This document shows, piece after piece, positions 35,303-44,316 of a DNA stretch of 64,000 bases (position 1 is its first letter; each line of letters opens with the position of its first letter). The translations under genes were made by a program, and so were the position numbers. Source of the DNA: Chryseobacterium joostei (GTDB taxonomy: Bacteria > Bacteroidota > Bacteroidia > Flavobacteriales > Weeksellaceae); contig NZ_CP033926.1 of NCBI RefSeq assembly GCF_003815775.1, forward strand, positions 3,472,001 through 3,536,000, written 5' to 3'. The notes beneath the pieces are model-generated. The model ran no database searches and was not told where the DNA came from. It saw only the letters and a program-made list of their open reading frames with translations.

Positions 35303-38300
35303 ATGCAGTTAAAATCCATCAACGAAAAGTTTCTTCCTGATCTATTGCAAAAAGAATTTGGAAAAGAGATTTTTAGCCATTTAGAAAATAATCAGCATAT
35401 TGCTGTGAAAGGAAGTGCCGGATCTTCAGTATCCGTCTTTGTAGCTGAACTTTTTTTGGTTCAGAAAAAACATATTCTTTATTTGGTAGATGATAAGGAA
35501 GATGCATTATATGCCAATACAGAAATGGAAGACCTGCTTGGAAAAGAAAAGGTACTTTATTTTCCGGCAACCCATCTTGAACCTTATCAGGTAGAGAAAA
35601 CACAGAATGCCAATTTGGTTTTAAGGACTGAGGTTTTGAATAAAATCAATTCCGGGAGATCTCCAAAGGTTATTGTAGCTTATGCCGGAGCCTTATCTGA
35701 AAAGGTATTAAAGAAAGAAGATTTCAAGGCAATTTCTCATCATATAAAGGTAGGTGACCAGCTGGATTTTGATTTTGTTGATGAATTGCTCAACCACTAT
35801 CACTTTCAGCAGGCTGATTTTGTTTCTGAACCGGGGGAATTCTCTGTAAGAGGAGGAATTGTGGATGTATTTTCTTATTCCTATGAAAAGCCATACAGGA
35901 TTACTTTCTTTGGTAATGAGGTGGAAAGCATTAAAACATTTGATATTGAAACCCAACTTTCAGTAGATAAGGTCAAGGATTTTCAATTGGTTTCCAACAT
36001 GAATTTTTCTGTAACCGGAAGTAGAGTGTCGTTACTGCAGCTTCTACCTAAGGAAAGCTATGTTGTTTCCAGGAATGGAATGGTAGGGATGCAGAAGATC
36101 AGAACATTCTACGAAAAATCCCTTGAAAAATATGATACCTTAAATAAGGATATTGCACATAGAGCGCCACAAGAACTTTTTATTTCCGATCAGGAGTTTT
36201 TATTTGATTATAAAAAATTTAAGACAATTGATTTTGGAAATGCAGCTATTGAGGGCTTAAAAGATATTGCAGAAGTTAAAATGGAACAGCTTCCACAGCC
36301 ATCTTTCCATAAAAACTTTGAACTCCTTATTGAAGACATAGAAGAAAAACAAAATGAAGGGTTTGATACCTGGATTTCTTTTTCAACGGAGAAGCAGAAA
36401 GAAAGGCTGGAATCTATCTTCGAAGAACTTGAACATGAACTTCCTTTTAAAAGCTTCAAATCCGAGCTGCATGAAGGATTCGTGGACAATGGACATAAGC
36501 TTTTGGTATATACGGATCACCAAATTTTTGATCGTTATCAAAGGTATAAGGCAAAAAATACTTTTGCAAAGTCAGAACAACTTACCCTAAAGGATTTGAT
36601 GTCTTTAAAGATTGGTGATTATATTGCCCATATCGATCATGGAATCGGTAAGTTTATGGGGTTGGTAAAAGTAAATAATGATGGCAAAATTCAGGAATGT
36701 TTTAAGCTAACCTATAAAAATGGAGACCTATTATATGTAAGTATTCATTCCCTGCATAAGATTTCCAAATATAATGGGCCTGATGGACGAGAAATTGTAT
36801 TGAGTAAATTAGGTTCTCCAACATGGAAGACCTTAAAACAAAAAACAAAGGCTAAGGTAAAGCAAATTGCATTTGACCTTATCAGATTATACGCTGAAAG
36901 AAAAACCGCCAAAGGTTTTGCTTATACACCGGATTCATATTTGCAGAATGAGCTGGAGGCAAGCTTTATTTATGAGGATACCCCTGACCAGGAAAAAGCA
37001 ACCATTGATGTGAAAAAAGATATGGAAGCTGATACTGTAATGGACAGGTTAGTTTGTGGTGACGTGGGTTTTGGTAAAACAGAAGTAGCAATCCGTGCTG
37101 CCTTTAAAGCTGCTACAGATGGAAAACAGGTTGCGGTATTAGTACCAACAACTATTTTGGCATTTCAACATTACAGAAGTTTTAAAGAAAGACTTAAGGA
37201 CTTTCCGGTAAATGTTTCCTATGTCAACAGATTCAGAACTGCCAAGCAGAAATCTGAAACTCTGGATAACCTTAAAAACGGAAAGGTGGACATTATTATT
37301 GGGACCCATCAATTGGCAAGCAGTTCAGTTAAATTTAAAGACTTAGGATTGTTAATTATTGATGAAGAACATAAGTTCGGAGTTTCTGTGAAAGATAAGC
37401 TGAAGACCCTTAAAAGTAATGTAGATACACTTACATTAACAGCAACACCAATCCCCAGAACACTGCAGTTTTCATTAATGGCTGCAAGAGACTTGTCTGT
37501 AATCAAGACTCCACCACCAAACAGACAGCCTGTAGATACCCAGTTGATCGGATTCAGTGAAGAAATTCTTCGTGATGCTGTTTCTTATGAACTTCAAAGG
37601 GACGGACAGGTTTATTTTATCAATAATAGAATTGAAAACCTGAAAGATATTGCAGGGCTTATTCAGCGCTTGGTTCCGGATGCAAGGGTGATTACAGGAC
37701 ATGGGCAGATGGAAGGAAAACAACTTGAGAAGAATGTACTGGATTTTATGGAAGGAAAGTATGACGTTCTTGTTTCCACCACCATTGTAGAGAGTGGAGT
37801 AGACGTTCCGAATGCCAATACGATTTTCATCAATGATGCCCAAAGATTCGGAATGGCGGATCTGCACCAGATGAGAGGAAGAGTGGGGCGAAGTAATAGA
37901 AAAGCTTTTTGCTACCTTATTACCCCGCCTTATGATATGATGACTTCTGATGCCAGAAAACGTTTGGAGGCAATTGAACAGTTTTCTGATTTGGGAAGTG
38001 GCTTTCAGATTGCAATGAAAGATCTTGAGATTCGTGGTGCGGGAGATTTATTAGGAGCAGAACAAAGTGGATTTATCAATGAAATGGGGTTTGAAACCTA
38101 TCAGAAACTAATGCAGGAGGCACTTGAGGAATTGAAAGATGATGCTGATTTTGAAAGTCTGTTTGAAAATGAAGAAGACAGGCAGAAGCTTTTCAAATCT
38201 GTGAAAGATGTCAATATTGATACAGATTTAGAATTGATGTTGCCGGATTTCTATATTTCCAATACTGAGGAAAGGCTGTTGCTGTATCAGAAACTTGCTG

Positions 38301-38671
38301 AAATTAATAATGAAAACGATCTGCATAAGTTCGAACTTGAATTAATTGACCGTTTTGGAGCGTTGCCTAAGGAGGCTGTAAACTTATTAAAGAGTGTTTC
38401 CTTGAAATGGCTTGCAGCAGACATTGGTTTTGAGAAGATTGTTATGAAGAATGGCGTGTTTCTGGGATATTTCCCGGGTAACCCTCAGGATAAGTTTTAT
38501 CAGACAGATCGATTTAGGCATATCATTAATTATTTAACTCGCAACCCAGCAGAAGCTCAGCTTAAGGAAAAATCTGGTAAAGATGGAAATCAGCTTATGA
38601 TGAGAAAAGAAAGAGTGAAAAATGTAGATGAAGTCAATGTTTTATTAAAAGCTATAATTGAACATAATTAA
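35303..38671 (+). CDS. mfd: Transcription-repair coupling factor
   Basis: A 1122-aa ATPase that removes RNA polymerase stalled at lesions and recruits UvrA. UvrB-homology region in the N-terminal third (FSVRGGIVDVFSYSYEKPYR). RNA-polymerase-interacting domain from about residue 435 (GDYIAHIDHGIGKFMGL). RecA-like motor with Walker A GDVGFGKTEVAIRAAF (about 585), DEEH box (IIDEEHKFGV, about 688) and TLTATPIPRTL. Motif VI region DLHQMRGRVGRSNRKAFCYL, and a C-terminal TRCF domain (about 970-1080). Length is close to the E. coli protein. Monocistronic, with its own promoter and terminator. Confidence 0.97.
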   Translation: MQLKSINEKFLPDLLQKEFGKEIFSHLENNQHIAVKGSAGSSVSVFVAELFLVQKKHILYLVDDKEDALYANTEMEDLLGKEKVLYFPATHLEPYQVEKTQNANLVLRTEVLNKINSGRSPKVIVAYAGALSEKVLKKEDFKAISHHIKVGDQLDFDFVDELLNHYHFQQADFVSEPGEFSVRGGIVDVFSYSYEKPYRITFFGNEVESIKTFDIETQLSVDKVKDFQLVSNMNFSVTGSRVSLLQLLPKESYVVSRNGMVGMQKIRTFYEKSLEKYDTLNKDIAHRAPQELFISDQEFLFDYKKFKTIDFGNAAIEGLKDIAEVKMEQLPQPSFHKNFELLIEDIEEKQNEGFDTWISFSTEKQKERLESIFEELEHELPFKSFKSELHEGFVDNGHKLLVYTDHQIFDRYQRYKAKNTFAKSEQLTLKDLMSLKIGDYIAHIDHGIGKFMGLVKVNNDGKIQECFKLTYKNGDLLYVSIHSLHKISKYNGPDGREIVLSKLGSPTWKTLKQKTKAKVKQIAFDLIRLYAERKTAKGFAYTPDSYLQNELEASFIYEDTPDQEKATIDVKKDMEADTVMDRLVCGDVGFGKTEVAIRAAFKAATDGKQVAVLVPTTILAFQHYRSFKERLKDFPVNVSYVNRFRTAKQKSETLDNLKNGKVDIIIGTHQLASSSVKFKDLGLLIIDEEHKFGVSVKDKLKTLKSNVDTLTLTATPIPRTLQFSLMAARDLSVIKTPPPNRQPVDTQLIGFSEEILRDAVSYELQRDGQVYFINNRIENLKDIAGLIQRLVPDARVITGHGQMEGKQLEKNVLDFMEGKYDVLVSTTIVESGVDVPNANTIFINDAQRFGMADLHQMRGRVGRSNRKAFCYLITPPYDMMTSDARKRLEAIEQFSDLGSGFQIAMKDLEIRGAGDLLGAEQSGFINEMGFETYQKLMQEALEELKDDADFESLFENEEDRQKLFKSVKDVNIDTDLELMLPDFYISNTEERLLLYQKLAEINNENDLHKFELELIDRFGALPKEAVNLLKSVSLKWLAADIGFEKIVMKNGVFLGYFPGNPQDKFYQTDRFRHIINYLTRNPAEAQLKEKSGKDGNQLMMRKERVKNVDEVNVLLKAIIEHN

Positions 38672-38694
38672 AGTATATTTTTCTGCAAACCATA

Positions 38695-38733
38695 AAAAAG
38701 CATATAAAATTTTAAGTTTTTATATGTTTTTTT
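38695..38733 (+). terminator. Terminator of mfd
   Basis: Stem CATATAAAA / TTTTATATG (38701-38709 with 38718-38726) preceded by an A run and followed by seven T. Confidence 0.85.
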
Positions 38734-38924
38734 GTGATTGTTATCAGTTTTTTCTCTAAGAATACTCATGCTTAAGAGAATTAACCCCTTTTTAACACGG
38801 TGAAAATCACCTTTCAATGACTAAAAAAAGTTTCTAATACTCGGCACAGTAAGGGCTTGGGGACTTTTTTTGTTCGAAGAAAAAAATAAAAGTAGAGTTA
38901 TGTAGAAATAATTCTACTTTTTTG
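38734..38924 (+). ncRNA. Structured intergenic region, candidate small RNA
   Basis: Between mfd and the secreted-protein operon there are 352 bp without a convincing ORF. Past the mfd terminator lie: a 9-bp hairpin with one bulge (TTCTCTAAG at 38752-38760 with CTTAAGAGAA at 38771-38780); a GGTGA-AAA-TCACC hairpin (38799-38811); a terminator-like stem of A7GT with ACT7 (38823-38831 with 38863-38871); and a second terminator (AAAAGTAGA / TCTACTTTT, 38888-38896 with 38913-38921). Two extra terminators with no gene between them suggest a short transcript on the plus strand. No TAnnTTTG box was found for it, so it could instead be 3'-UTR or read-through control. I recognise no RNA family. Confidence 0.4.
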
Positions 38925-39004
38925 TGTGATTAATTCTATGTTGTAATGTGTTTATTTCTATAGGTTTAAGTATACGTAACTGGAATTTTATGGACTTCAA
39001 TTTG

Positions 39005-39012
39005 TACCTTTG
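39005..39012 (+). promoter_or_regulatory. -7 element of the three-gene secreted-protein operon
   Basis: TACCTTTG, 11 nt before the ATG at 39024. Confidence 0.55.
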
Positions 39013-39023
39013 CAGTCCTTATT

Positions 39024-39848
39024 ATGAAAAAAATTATATTTTGTTGCGCGGCTGGACTTCTATCTTTCTATGCTAACGCACAGGTGGGAATCGGTACTGA
39101 TAAACCAAAATCAATGCTCGATGTAAATGGTAAAACCACCTTAAGAAAAGAACTTAGAGTAGGCGGGTCTTCAACTCAGGCAGGAAATGCAGGTTTGAAT
39201 GGCCAGGTTTTGGTTTCCCAAGGAGAGGGGCAGGCTCCTATCTGGAAATCATTGAATGTATCCTTTATGGAAGAGGGACAGTATAAATTGATTAATTCAT
39301 ATCTGTCGTCAGATCAAACGGGTATTATATCTCTTTCTAATGGCGTTGCGGGTGATGGTATCTATACAAATAATGTTGGAGATGATATCGCAGACACAAG
39401 CAAAGGAAAATGGGCTAAAATTACAGGTCTTGAAAATAGTTTTACCATCAAGAATGGAAAAAACAGACTTACCTATCAGTTTCAGACTGGGATTGAAATG
39501 AAGGCACCTGTATCTACAACTTCACAAAACATAAGATTTGCTTGTGGCGTTTTCAGAAATGGTAAGCTGGTTGCGGTACGTCCGGACAGAGTAGCTTCCA
39601 ATAATAACGATGCCAAAGGCGGTCTTCAGGATTATATTTTCACTCTTAATTATACAGAACTTGATGTTCCGGTAGGATTACACAAAATTGAAATTGGATG
39701 TAGAAAGATTACTACCTCAAGCTCTCTTTCTCAATTTGCAATTGGACGTGATGTTCAGTCTTCCAATGGTGCATCCAATGCATTTACTCTGGAATCTACC
39801 ATGAAGATGGATGTCATTGAATATGTAAGTTATAAAACCAATAATTAA
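39024..39848 (+). CDS. Secreted VGIGT/LDVNG-type protein, tandem paralogue 1
   Basis: A 274-aa protein. Signal peptide 1-19 (FYANA-QVGIG). N-terminal motif VGIGTDKPKSMLDVNG, seen at the start of many Bacteroidota surface proteins of tail-fibre-like type, then RKELRVGG and SQGEGQAPIWKSL. The C-terminal half has two cysteines in FACGVFRNGKLVAVR and KIEIGCRKI, conserved in both following paralogues and possibly a disulphide, and looks beta-rich. Function unknown. First of three genes running from the promoter at 39005 to the terminator at 41446. Confidence 0.65.
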   Translation: MKKIIFCCAAGLLSFYANAQVGIGTDKPKSMLDVNGKTTLRKELRVGGSSTQAGNAGLNGQVLVSQGEGQAPIWKSLNVSFMEEGQYKLINSYLSSDQTGIISLSNGVAGDGIYTNNVGDDIADTSKGKWAKITGLENSFTIKNGKNRLTYQFQTGIEMKAPVSTTSQNIRFACGVFRNGKLVAVRPDRVASNNNDAKGGLQDYIFTLNYTELDVPVGLHKIEIGCRKITTSSSLSQFAIGRDVQSSNGASNAFTLESTMKMDVIEYVSYKTNN

Positions 39849-39851
39849 GTG

Positions 39852-40676
39852 ATGAAAAAAATATTATCAACCTTATTTCTTGCCTCGGGCTTGCTATTGT
39901 CAGCTCAGGTTGGAATCAATACTGATTCTCCGAAAGCAAAAATTGATGTAAACGGAGATTTGAACCTAAGACAAAAAATTGTTGTACTCAATACTACCGA
40001 TAATAGCCTTTCTCAAGGAAATAATGATCAGTTACTGGTTTCTCAGGGGGAAGGTTTTGCTCCAATATGGAAAACACTTCGTATTCCTGAATATGAACCT
40101 AATAAATTTTATTTGATATTCAATAACTCTTTTTCAGACAAGGTGGGAATTATATTTGCATCCAGTGATGAAGTAAGTTCAACGACTTCTAAGGCTGCTA
40201 CATTTGTGAAGGGGGCTGATATTAGCAGTTTGAAAGGATTTAAAAAAATTGCAGGACTGTCACAGGATATTAGTGTTTTCAGTACAGAGAGTAAGGCTTA
40301 TTTTCAGTTTGAAACTGTGGTGCAGGCGGATTTCTCTACCGTTTCTGCGAATGCTGATGATACTTCGATAGACTATGCATGCGGTATTTTTGTAGACAAT
40401 AAATTGATCAATCTTAGACAGAGAAACTTAAAGGCAATCAACTCTTCTTTTCCTTTCCTTACCCATAATCAAATTGGTATTGTAGAGAATCTTCCCAAGG
40501 GAAATCATAAAGTAGATGTGGCGTGCTCAAGATTGGCTTCCTATGGAGAAACTCTTAGAAAGCTATCCATTGGAACAAATACCAGTACAAACATTAACGA
40601 TTTCATTTCTCAATCATCCCTAAAGGTAGATGTATATGAGGTTCCACAAGTATTTAACCCGATAATAGTAAATTAA
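39852..40676 (+). CDS. Secreted VGINT/IDVNG-type protein, tandem paralogue 2
   Basis: A 274-aa protein. A GTG at 39849 directly precedes the chosen ATG and follows the previous stop with no gap, so translation is probably coupled. Signal peptide 1-18 (LLLSA-QVGIN). It shares VGINTDSPKAKIDVNG, SQGEGFAPIWKTL and the paired cysteines (YACGIFVDNKLINLR, KVDVACSRL) with its neighbours. Overall similarity between the three is moderate, so the duplication is old or fast-diverging. Confidence 0.65.
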   Translation: MKKILSTLFLASGLLLSAQVGINTDSPKAKIDVNGDLNLRQKIVVLNTTDNSLSQGNNDQLLVSQGEGFAPIWKTLRIPEYEPNKFYLIFNNSFSDKVGIIFASSDEVSSTTSKAATFVKGADISSLKGFKKIAGLSQDISVFSTESKAYFQFETVVQADFSTVSANADDTSIDYACGIFVDNKLINLRQRNLKAINSSFPFLTHNQIGIVENLPKGNHKVDVACSRLASYGETLRKLSIGTNTSTNINDFISQSSLKVDVYEVPQVFNPIIVN

Positions 40677-40685
40677 AAACCAATT

Positions 40686-41420
40686 ATGAAAAAAATATTT
40701 TTTGTTCAATTTTTATTGTTTATCGGATTTGCAAGCGCTCAAGTGGGTATTAATACAGCTAATCCTGTCAATATACTTGATGTGAACGGAGACATTAATG
40801 TCAGAAAAGAATTAAGAACCGGAGGTACTAATAATTTAAAAGGATCATCGGGGCTAGCTGGAGATATTTTTCACAATAATACTGATTTGCCGGCCAATGA
40901 TTGGAAGGCGGTCAAAATTGCTGATGGGATGGGAAGTATGTCTTTATTTTCTATCAATACTGTTGCGGATAAAACAGGAGTTTCTTTCTCAGGAAATAAC
41001 GGGCAATCTGTTCCTTATTATGAGGGAAATTCCATAAACGGATGGACTGTAATTCCTTCGGCTTCAGATACTTTTTCTGTTACCAATGGTAATAATAAGG
41101 TGACATTCTCATTTCAGACAACAGTGCAAAAAACAGGAAATAATTCTGCAAGTTTTGCATGCGGTGTTTTTGTAGATGATACGCTTAGAGCTGTAAGAAC
41201 AGAGGTGTTATTAGGAGAAAGTGGAGCCTATAAAATTTTTAACCTTAACGCTACATTAGCTAACCTTACTCCTCAAAATCAATATAAAGTTAAAGTTGCC
41301 TGCATAAAAAGAGCAATTTCGGGTAATACACTGGGTATTGGAAGAGCTGTGGATGCAACATTCCTAAACAGTGATATGTCACAGTCTGTATTAACAACAT
41401 CTGTACTTCAGCCGTATTAA
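40686..41420 (+). CDS. Secreted VGINT/LDVNG-type protein, tandem paralogue 3
   Basis: A 244-aa protein, 9 bp after paralogue 2. Signal peptide 1-18 (FASA-QVGIN). VGINTANPVNILDVNGDINV, RKELRTGG, and the Cys pair in FACGVFVDDTLRAVR and KVKVACIKR. It lacks the SQGEG...PIWK segment, replaced by DLPANDWKAVKI. Last gene of the unit, with a terminator 26 bp downstream. Confidence 0.65.
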   Translation: MKKIFFVQFLLFIGFASAQVGINTANPVNILDVNGDINVRKELRTGGTNNLKGSSGLAGDIFHNNTDLPANDWKAVKIADGMGSMSLFSINTVADKTGVSFSGNNGQSVPYYEGNSINGWTVIPSASDTFSVTNGNNKVTFSFQTTVQKTGNNSASFACGVFVDDTLRAVRTEVLLGESGAYKIFNLNATLANLTPQNQYKVKVACIKRAISGNTLGIGRAVDATFLNSDMSQSVLTTSVLQPY

Positions 41421-41445
41421 TTTTGGGACTTATATAATAAATCAG

Positions 41446-41479
41446 AATCTAAAAACGTTATGTTTTTAGATTTTTTTGT
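41446..41479 (+). terminator. Terminator of the secreted-protein operon
   Basis: Perfect 11-bp stem AATCTAAAAAC / GTTTTTAGATT, loop GTTAT, then seven T. Confidence 0.92.
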
Positions 41480-41542
41480 TTATTAACGCTGTTCTTTGTG
41501 AATTTGTAAGGATAAAGTACTACTTCTTGTTGAAAATTGAAT

Positions 41543-41550
41543 TATATTTG
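41543..41550 (+). promoter_or_regulatory. -7 element of lipoprotein gene at 41570
   Basis: TATATTTG, 19 nt before the ATG. Confidence 0.5.
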
Positions 41551-41569
41551 AGCAAGTTAAAAATTTTTT

Positions 41570-42454
41570 ATGGTAAAAAACTATTTTCTTAAAATGTTTG
41601 CCGGTATTGCTCTTTTTGGATTGCTGGCTTCATGTAATACAACACAGGATCCCACAGAGTCAATACCGAACCCTGACGATGGGCCCGCTGTACCAAAAAT
41701 TCTTGCAAAGGTTATGATGGATACAAGCCTTTATGAAGAATATGTGTCAACCAGTAAAGGCGTTTTGGAGCAAACTCTATTTAAAGATGAGAAAGCGAGT
41801 AATACCTATTATACAGGTACATTAACCTATACGGATGACCCTGGTGATAATACAAAAAAGAATATCACCAAAGTTAAGTTTGTAAGTCCTGCCACTGCAA
41901 GCCTTAGTTATAGTTTTGATATTGTGCCGGGTGAAAAAGGTAAAATTTCTTCAGCATCATGTACTGCAACAGGTGCAACGCCTGCGCTTTCTCATTTAAG
42001 TGATTATGCTTTTACTTACGATGCAACAGATAAGCTTACTAAAATTCTTGAAAAAAGAAAAGAAGGAGGAATATCTGCCTATAATAAGTTTATAGAATAT
42101 ACTTTTGTTTATTCAGGAGATAATATTTCTCAGGCTGTTTGCAAAAAAGGGATACTTGATATCAATGGTGCACCTGAAATGACAACTGCTGTGAAGACTA
42201 CCTATAGTTTTCAAAATTATGATTCAAAGAAAAGCGCATTTTCTTTGCTTCCTAAGAACTATTTTATAGTACGAAGCTTAATGGATCCTACTAATTTCTA
42301 TAAGATGTCTCCGAATAATCCTACGTCAATGTATTTTGATATGCCACCTCCAACTCCATCTGTTAATACGGGTCAGAGTTATTCTTATGATAATCAAGGA
42401 TATCCTATGGCAGAAAAAAATCAGAAATTTACATTTACCTATAAAAATTTATAG
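41570..42454 (+). CDS. Hypothetical lipoprotein, paralogue 1
   Basis: A 294-aa protein. Signal with lipobox LLASC (Cys22), then NTTQDPTESIPNPDDGP, a flexible acidic linker. The body resembles repeated beta hairpins (YYTGTLTYTDDPGDN, YAFTYDATDKLTKILEKRKE, EYTFVYSGDNISQAVCKKG). The C-terminal part shares FSLLPKNYFIVRSL and SPNNP with the next gene. Function not recognised; the strand pattern recalls YD/Rhs-like or DUF4595-type beta repeats of Bacteroidota lipoproteins. Confidence 0.6.
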   Translation: MVKNYFLKMFAGIALFGLLASCNTTQDPTESIPNPDDGPAVPKILAKVMMDTSLYEEYVSTSKGVLEQTLFKDEKASNTYYTGTLTYTDDPGDNTKKNITKVKFVSPATASLSYSFDIVPGEKGKISSASCTATGATPALSHLSDYAFTYDATDKLTKILEKRKEGGISAYNKFIEYTFVYSGDNISQAVCKKGILDINGAPEMTTAVKTTYSFQNYDSKKSAFSLLPKNYFIVRSLMDPTNFYKMSPNNPTSMYFDMPPPTPSVNTGQSYSYDNQGYPMAEKNQKFTFTYKNL

Positions 42455-42520
42455 GTATAGATATAATTATTAATCTTATCAGAATATAAATAATAATATA
42501 ATTTTTATGCAAAAAAAAAT

Positions 42521-42528
42521 TATATTTG
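42521..42528 (+). promoter_or_regulatory. -7 element of lipoprotein gene at 42555
   Basis: TATATTTG, 26 nt before ATG 42555. It lies downstream of the longer possible start (42507), which it argues against. Confidence 0.5.
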
Positions 42529-42554
42529 TCAAAAAAATAATCAATTACCTGAAA

Positions 42555-43475
42555 ATGAAACAAATTTTCTATTTTATCTTATTAATTGCAGGCTTTTCTT
42601 CAATACATTCCTGCAAAAATTTATTAGATGAAGACGGGAATCCTTTATTGGATCTGAATAATACAGGAGGTCTGAATGGCCCCAGAGCATTATATAGAGA
42701 AATTACAGCTAAGGATACCCTTGCAGAATATCATTATAGCGGGCTTCTTGTTAGCAAAGTAATCACAGACAGTGCATCTATTACAGATATTATGTATAGT
42801 GGTGATAAAATAAGCCAGATTAGCTTTAATGGTTTCCTAGATCTTGATGGAAATGGAAAGCTTGACAAGGATAGTGTATCTTATACTCAGTTGTTTAATT
42901 ATGGAAACAACAGCAAGTTACAAACGATCTCTGAGAACCGTTCTATTTTTAGAAGAACACCACCTGTTCTACCAACAGATCCTCCTGGACCGCAAACATT
43001 ATTACGTAAAGAAAAGTCTCTTTACAGAATAGTATACAACCCTGCAACTGCAAAACTGGACTCTATCGATATGAAGAATGGGGTGGAAGTGACAGGAACT
43101 CCGTTTGCATTTACAAATTACTCCAAAACGGCTTATTCTTATACTGGGGATAATGTGTCTAAGGTTATAAGACATTATGGACTTGTCAATAATGCACCTA
43201 ATAAAAAATACAGCTATGAGTATTATGCGTATGATGATCAGATCAGTCCGTTCACATTATTACCACAAGCCTATAAGATTTCAAGATTGTTATCTACTAT
43301 AATCAACGATAAAGAAAGTCTTATTCTATCTCCAAATAACCCGAAAAGATGGTCGGTTACTGATTTAACAGTGCCTATTCCTGTTCCGGTTGTAAAGAGT
43401 ACTAATTATGCATATGATCTGCAGACCTATATGACAAAAGGATATGGTGTTAACTATATCTATAAACCACAATAG
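42555..43475 (+). CDS. Hypothetical lipoprotein, paralogue 2
   Basis: A 306-aa protein from MKQIFYFILL. The open frame starts 16 codons earlier, but those codons cover the promoter box. Lipobox SIHSC (Cys20), then KNLLDEDGNPLLDLNN. Same architecture as the preceding gene: SYTGDNVSKVIRHYG, YDDQISPFTLLPQAYKISRL, LSPNNPKRW and a C-terminal YAYDLQTYM. Own promoter and terminator, so the pair is not an operon. Confidence 0.6.
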   Translation: MKQIFYFILLIAGFSSIHSCKNLLDEDGNPLLDLNNTGGLNGPRALYREITAKDTLAEYHYSGLLVSKVITDSASITDIMYSGDKISQISFNGFLDLDGNGKLDKDSVSYTQLFNYGNNSKLQTISENRSIFRRTPPVLPTDPPGPQTLLRKEKSLYRIVYNPATAKLDSIDMKNGVEVTGTPFAFTNYSKTAYSYTGDNVSKVIRHYGLVNNAPNKKYSYEYYAYDDQISPFTLLPQAYKISRLLSTIINDKESLILSPNNPKRWSVTDLTVPIPVPVVKSTNYAYDLQTYMTKGYGVNYIYKPQ

Positions 43476-43497
43476 AATAGTTTTTTAACAATATTTA

Positions 43498-43534
43498 AAC
43501 TCAATCTTCCTAAGGTTGAGTTTTTTATTTTTTA
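43498..43534 (+). terminator. Terminator of lipoprotein paralogue 2
   Basis: 11-bp stem with one wobble, AACTCAATCTT / AAGGTTGAGTT, loop CCT, then a T tract. Its right arm contains the TTG used as -33 of pth. Confidence 0.88.
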
Positions 43535-43547
43535 TCCCTTAATTTTG
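43516..43547 (+). promoter_or_regulatory. Promoter of pth (TTG-N21-TAATTTTG)
   Basis: -33 TTG at 43516-43518 and -7 TAATTTTG at 43540-43547, 13 nt before the ATG. The -33 lies in the terminator stem of the upstream gene. Confidence 0.6.
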
Positions 43548-43560
43548 CAAAAAATTTCTG

Positions 43561-44124
43561 ATGAAATATTTAATAGTTGGGCTGGGGAATAAAGGCTCAG
43601 AATATGAAAATACACGACATAATATAGGATTTAAAGTTGCAGAGAAAATAGCTGAAGCACTTGAGGTATCATTTAATACCGCTAACTTCGGCTGGATGGC
43701 AGAGGGAAAGTACAAGGGCAGAAAAGTTTTTGTCCTTAAGCCGGATACCTATATGAATCTTTCAGGAAATGCTGTAAGGTACTGGATGCAGAAAGAAAAT
43801 ATTCCTTTGGAGAATGTCTTGATTGTGACGGATGATTTGGCCCTTCCTTTCGGAACATTGAGAATGAAGGGGAAAGGCTCTGATGCAGGTCATAATGGGC
43901 TTAAAAATATCAATGAAGTGTTACAAACTCAAAACTATGCACGACTTCGTTTTGGAATCTCTGCAGACTTTTCTGCAGGCCGACAGGTAGATTATGTGTT
44001 GGGAACCTGGAACGAAGAAGAAACCGAAAAGCTTTCCGAGAGAATTGAGACTTTTTCAAAAGCCAGTCTCTCTTTTGTTTTTGCAGGAATCAGCAATACA
44101 ATGTCAGCTTTCAATGGTAAATAA
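43561..44124 (+). CDS. pth: Peptidyl-tRNA hydrolase
   Basis: A 187-aa enzyme releasing tRNA from peptidyl-tRNA that drops off ribosomes. [19 protein letters not shown] carries the catalytic His20 and Asn10. [30 protein letters not shown] and GHNGLKNI complete the signature. Standard length and start. Confidence 0.96.
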   Translation: MKYLIVGLGNKGSEYENTRHNIGFKVAEKIAEALEVSFNTANFGWMAEGKYKGRKVFVLKPDTYMNLSGNAVRYWMQKENIPLENVLIVTDDLALPFGTLRMKGKGSDAGHNGLKNINEVLQTQNYARLRFGISADFSAGRQVDYVLGTWNEEETEKLSERIETFSKASLSFVFAGISNTMSAFNGK

Positions 44125-44194
44125 AGCACAAGCTTGTTAGTCTAATAAAATGTTTTTATAAAAGATAATCGAATTTCAATTTGAATAAATAAAA

Positions 44195-44220
44195 AAGGCC
44201 ATCGGATTTCCGATGGCCTT
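44195..44220 (-). terminator. Terminator of the carbonic anhydrase/SulP operon
   Basis: Perfect 12-bp stem AAGGCCATCGGA / TCCGATGGCCTT; T-rich only on the minus strand. It lies 97 bp past the last gene. It could also stop read-through from pth. Confidence 0.85.
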
Positions 44221-44316
44221 CTGACGTGCTTTAAAAATTAATTTCCAATCAATTTATCTGAGCGATGCTCTATTTTATCTATTATTTTTTTTGTAACTAG
44301 CTGAAATGAAATGATG

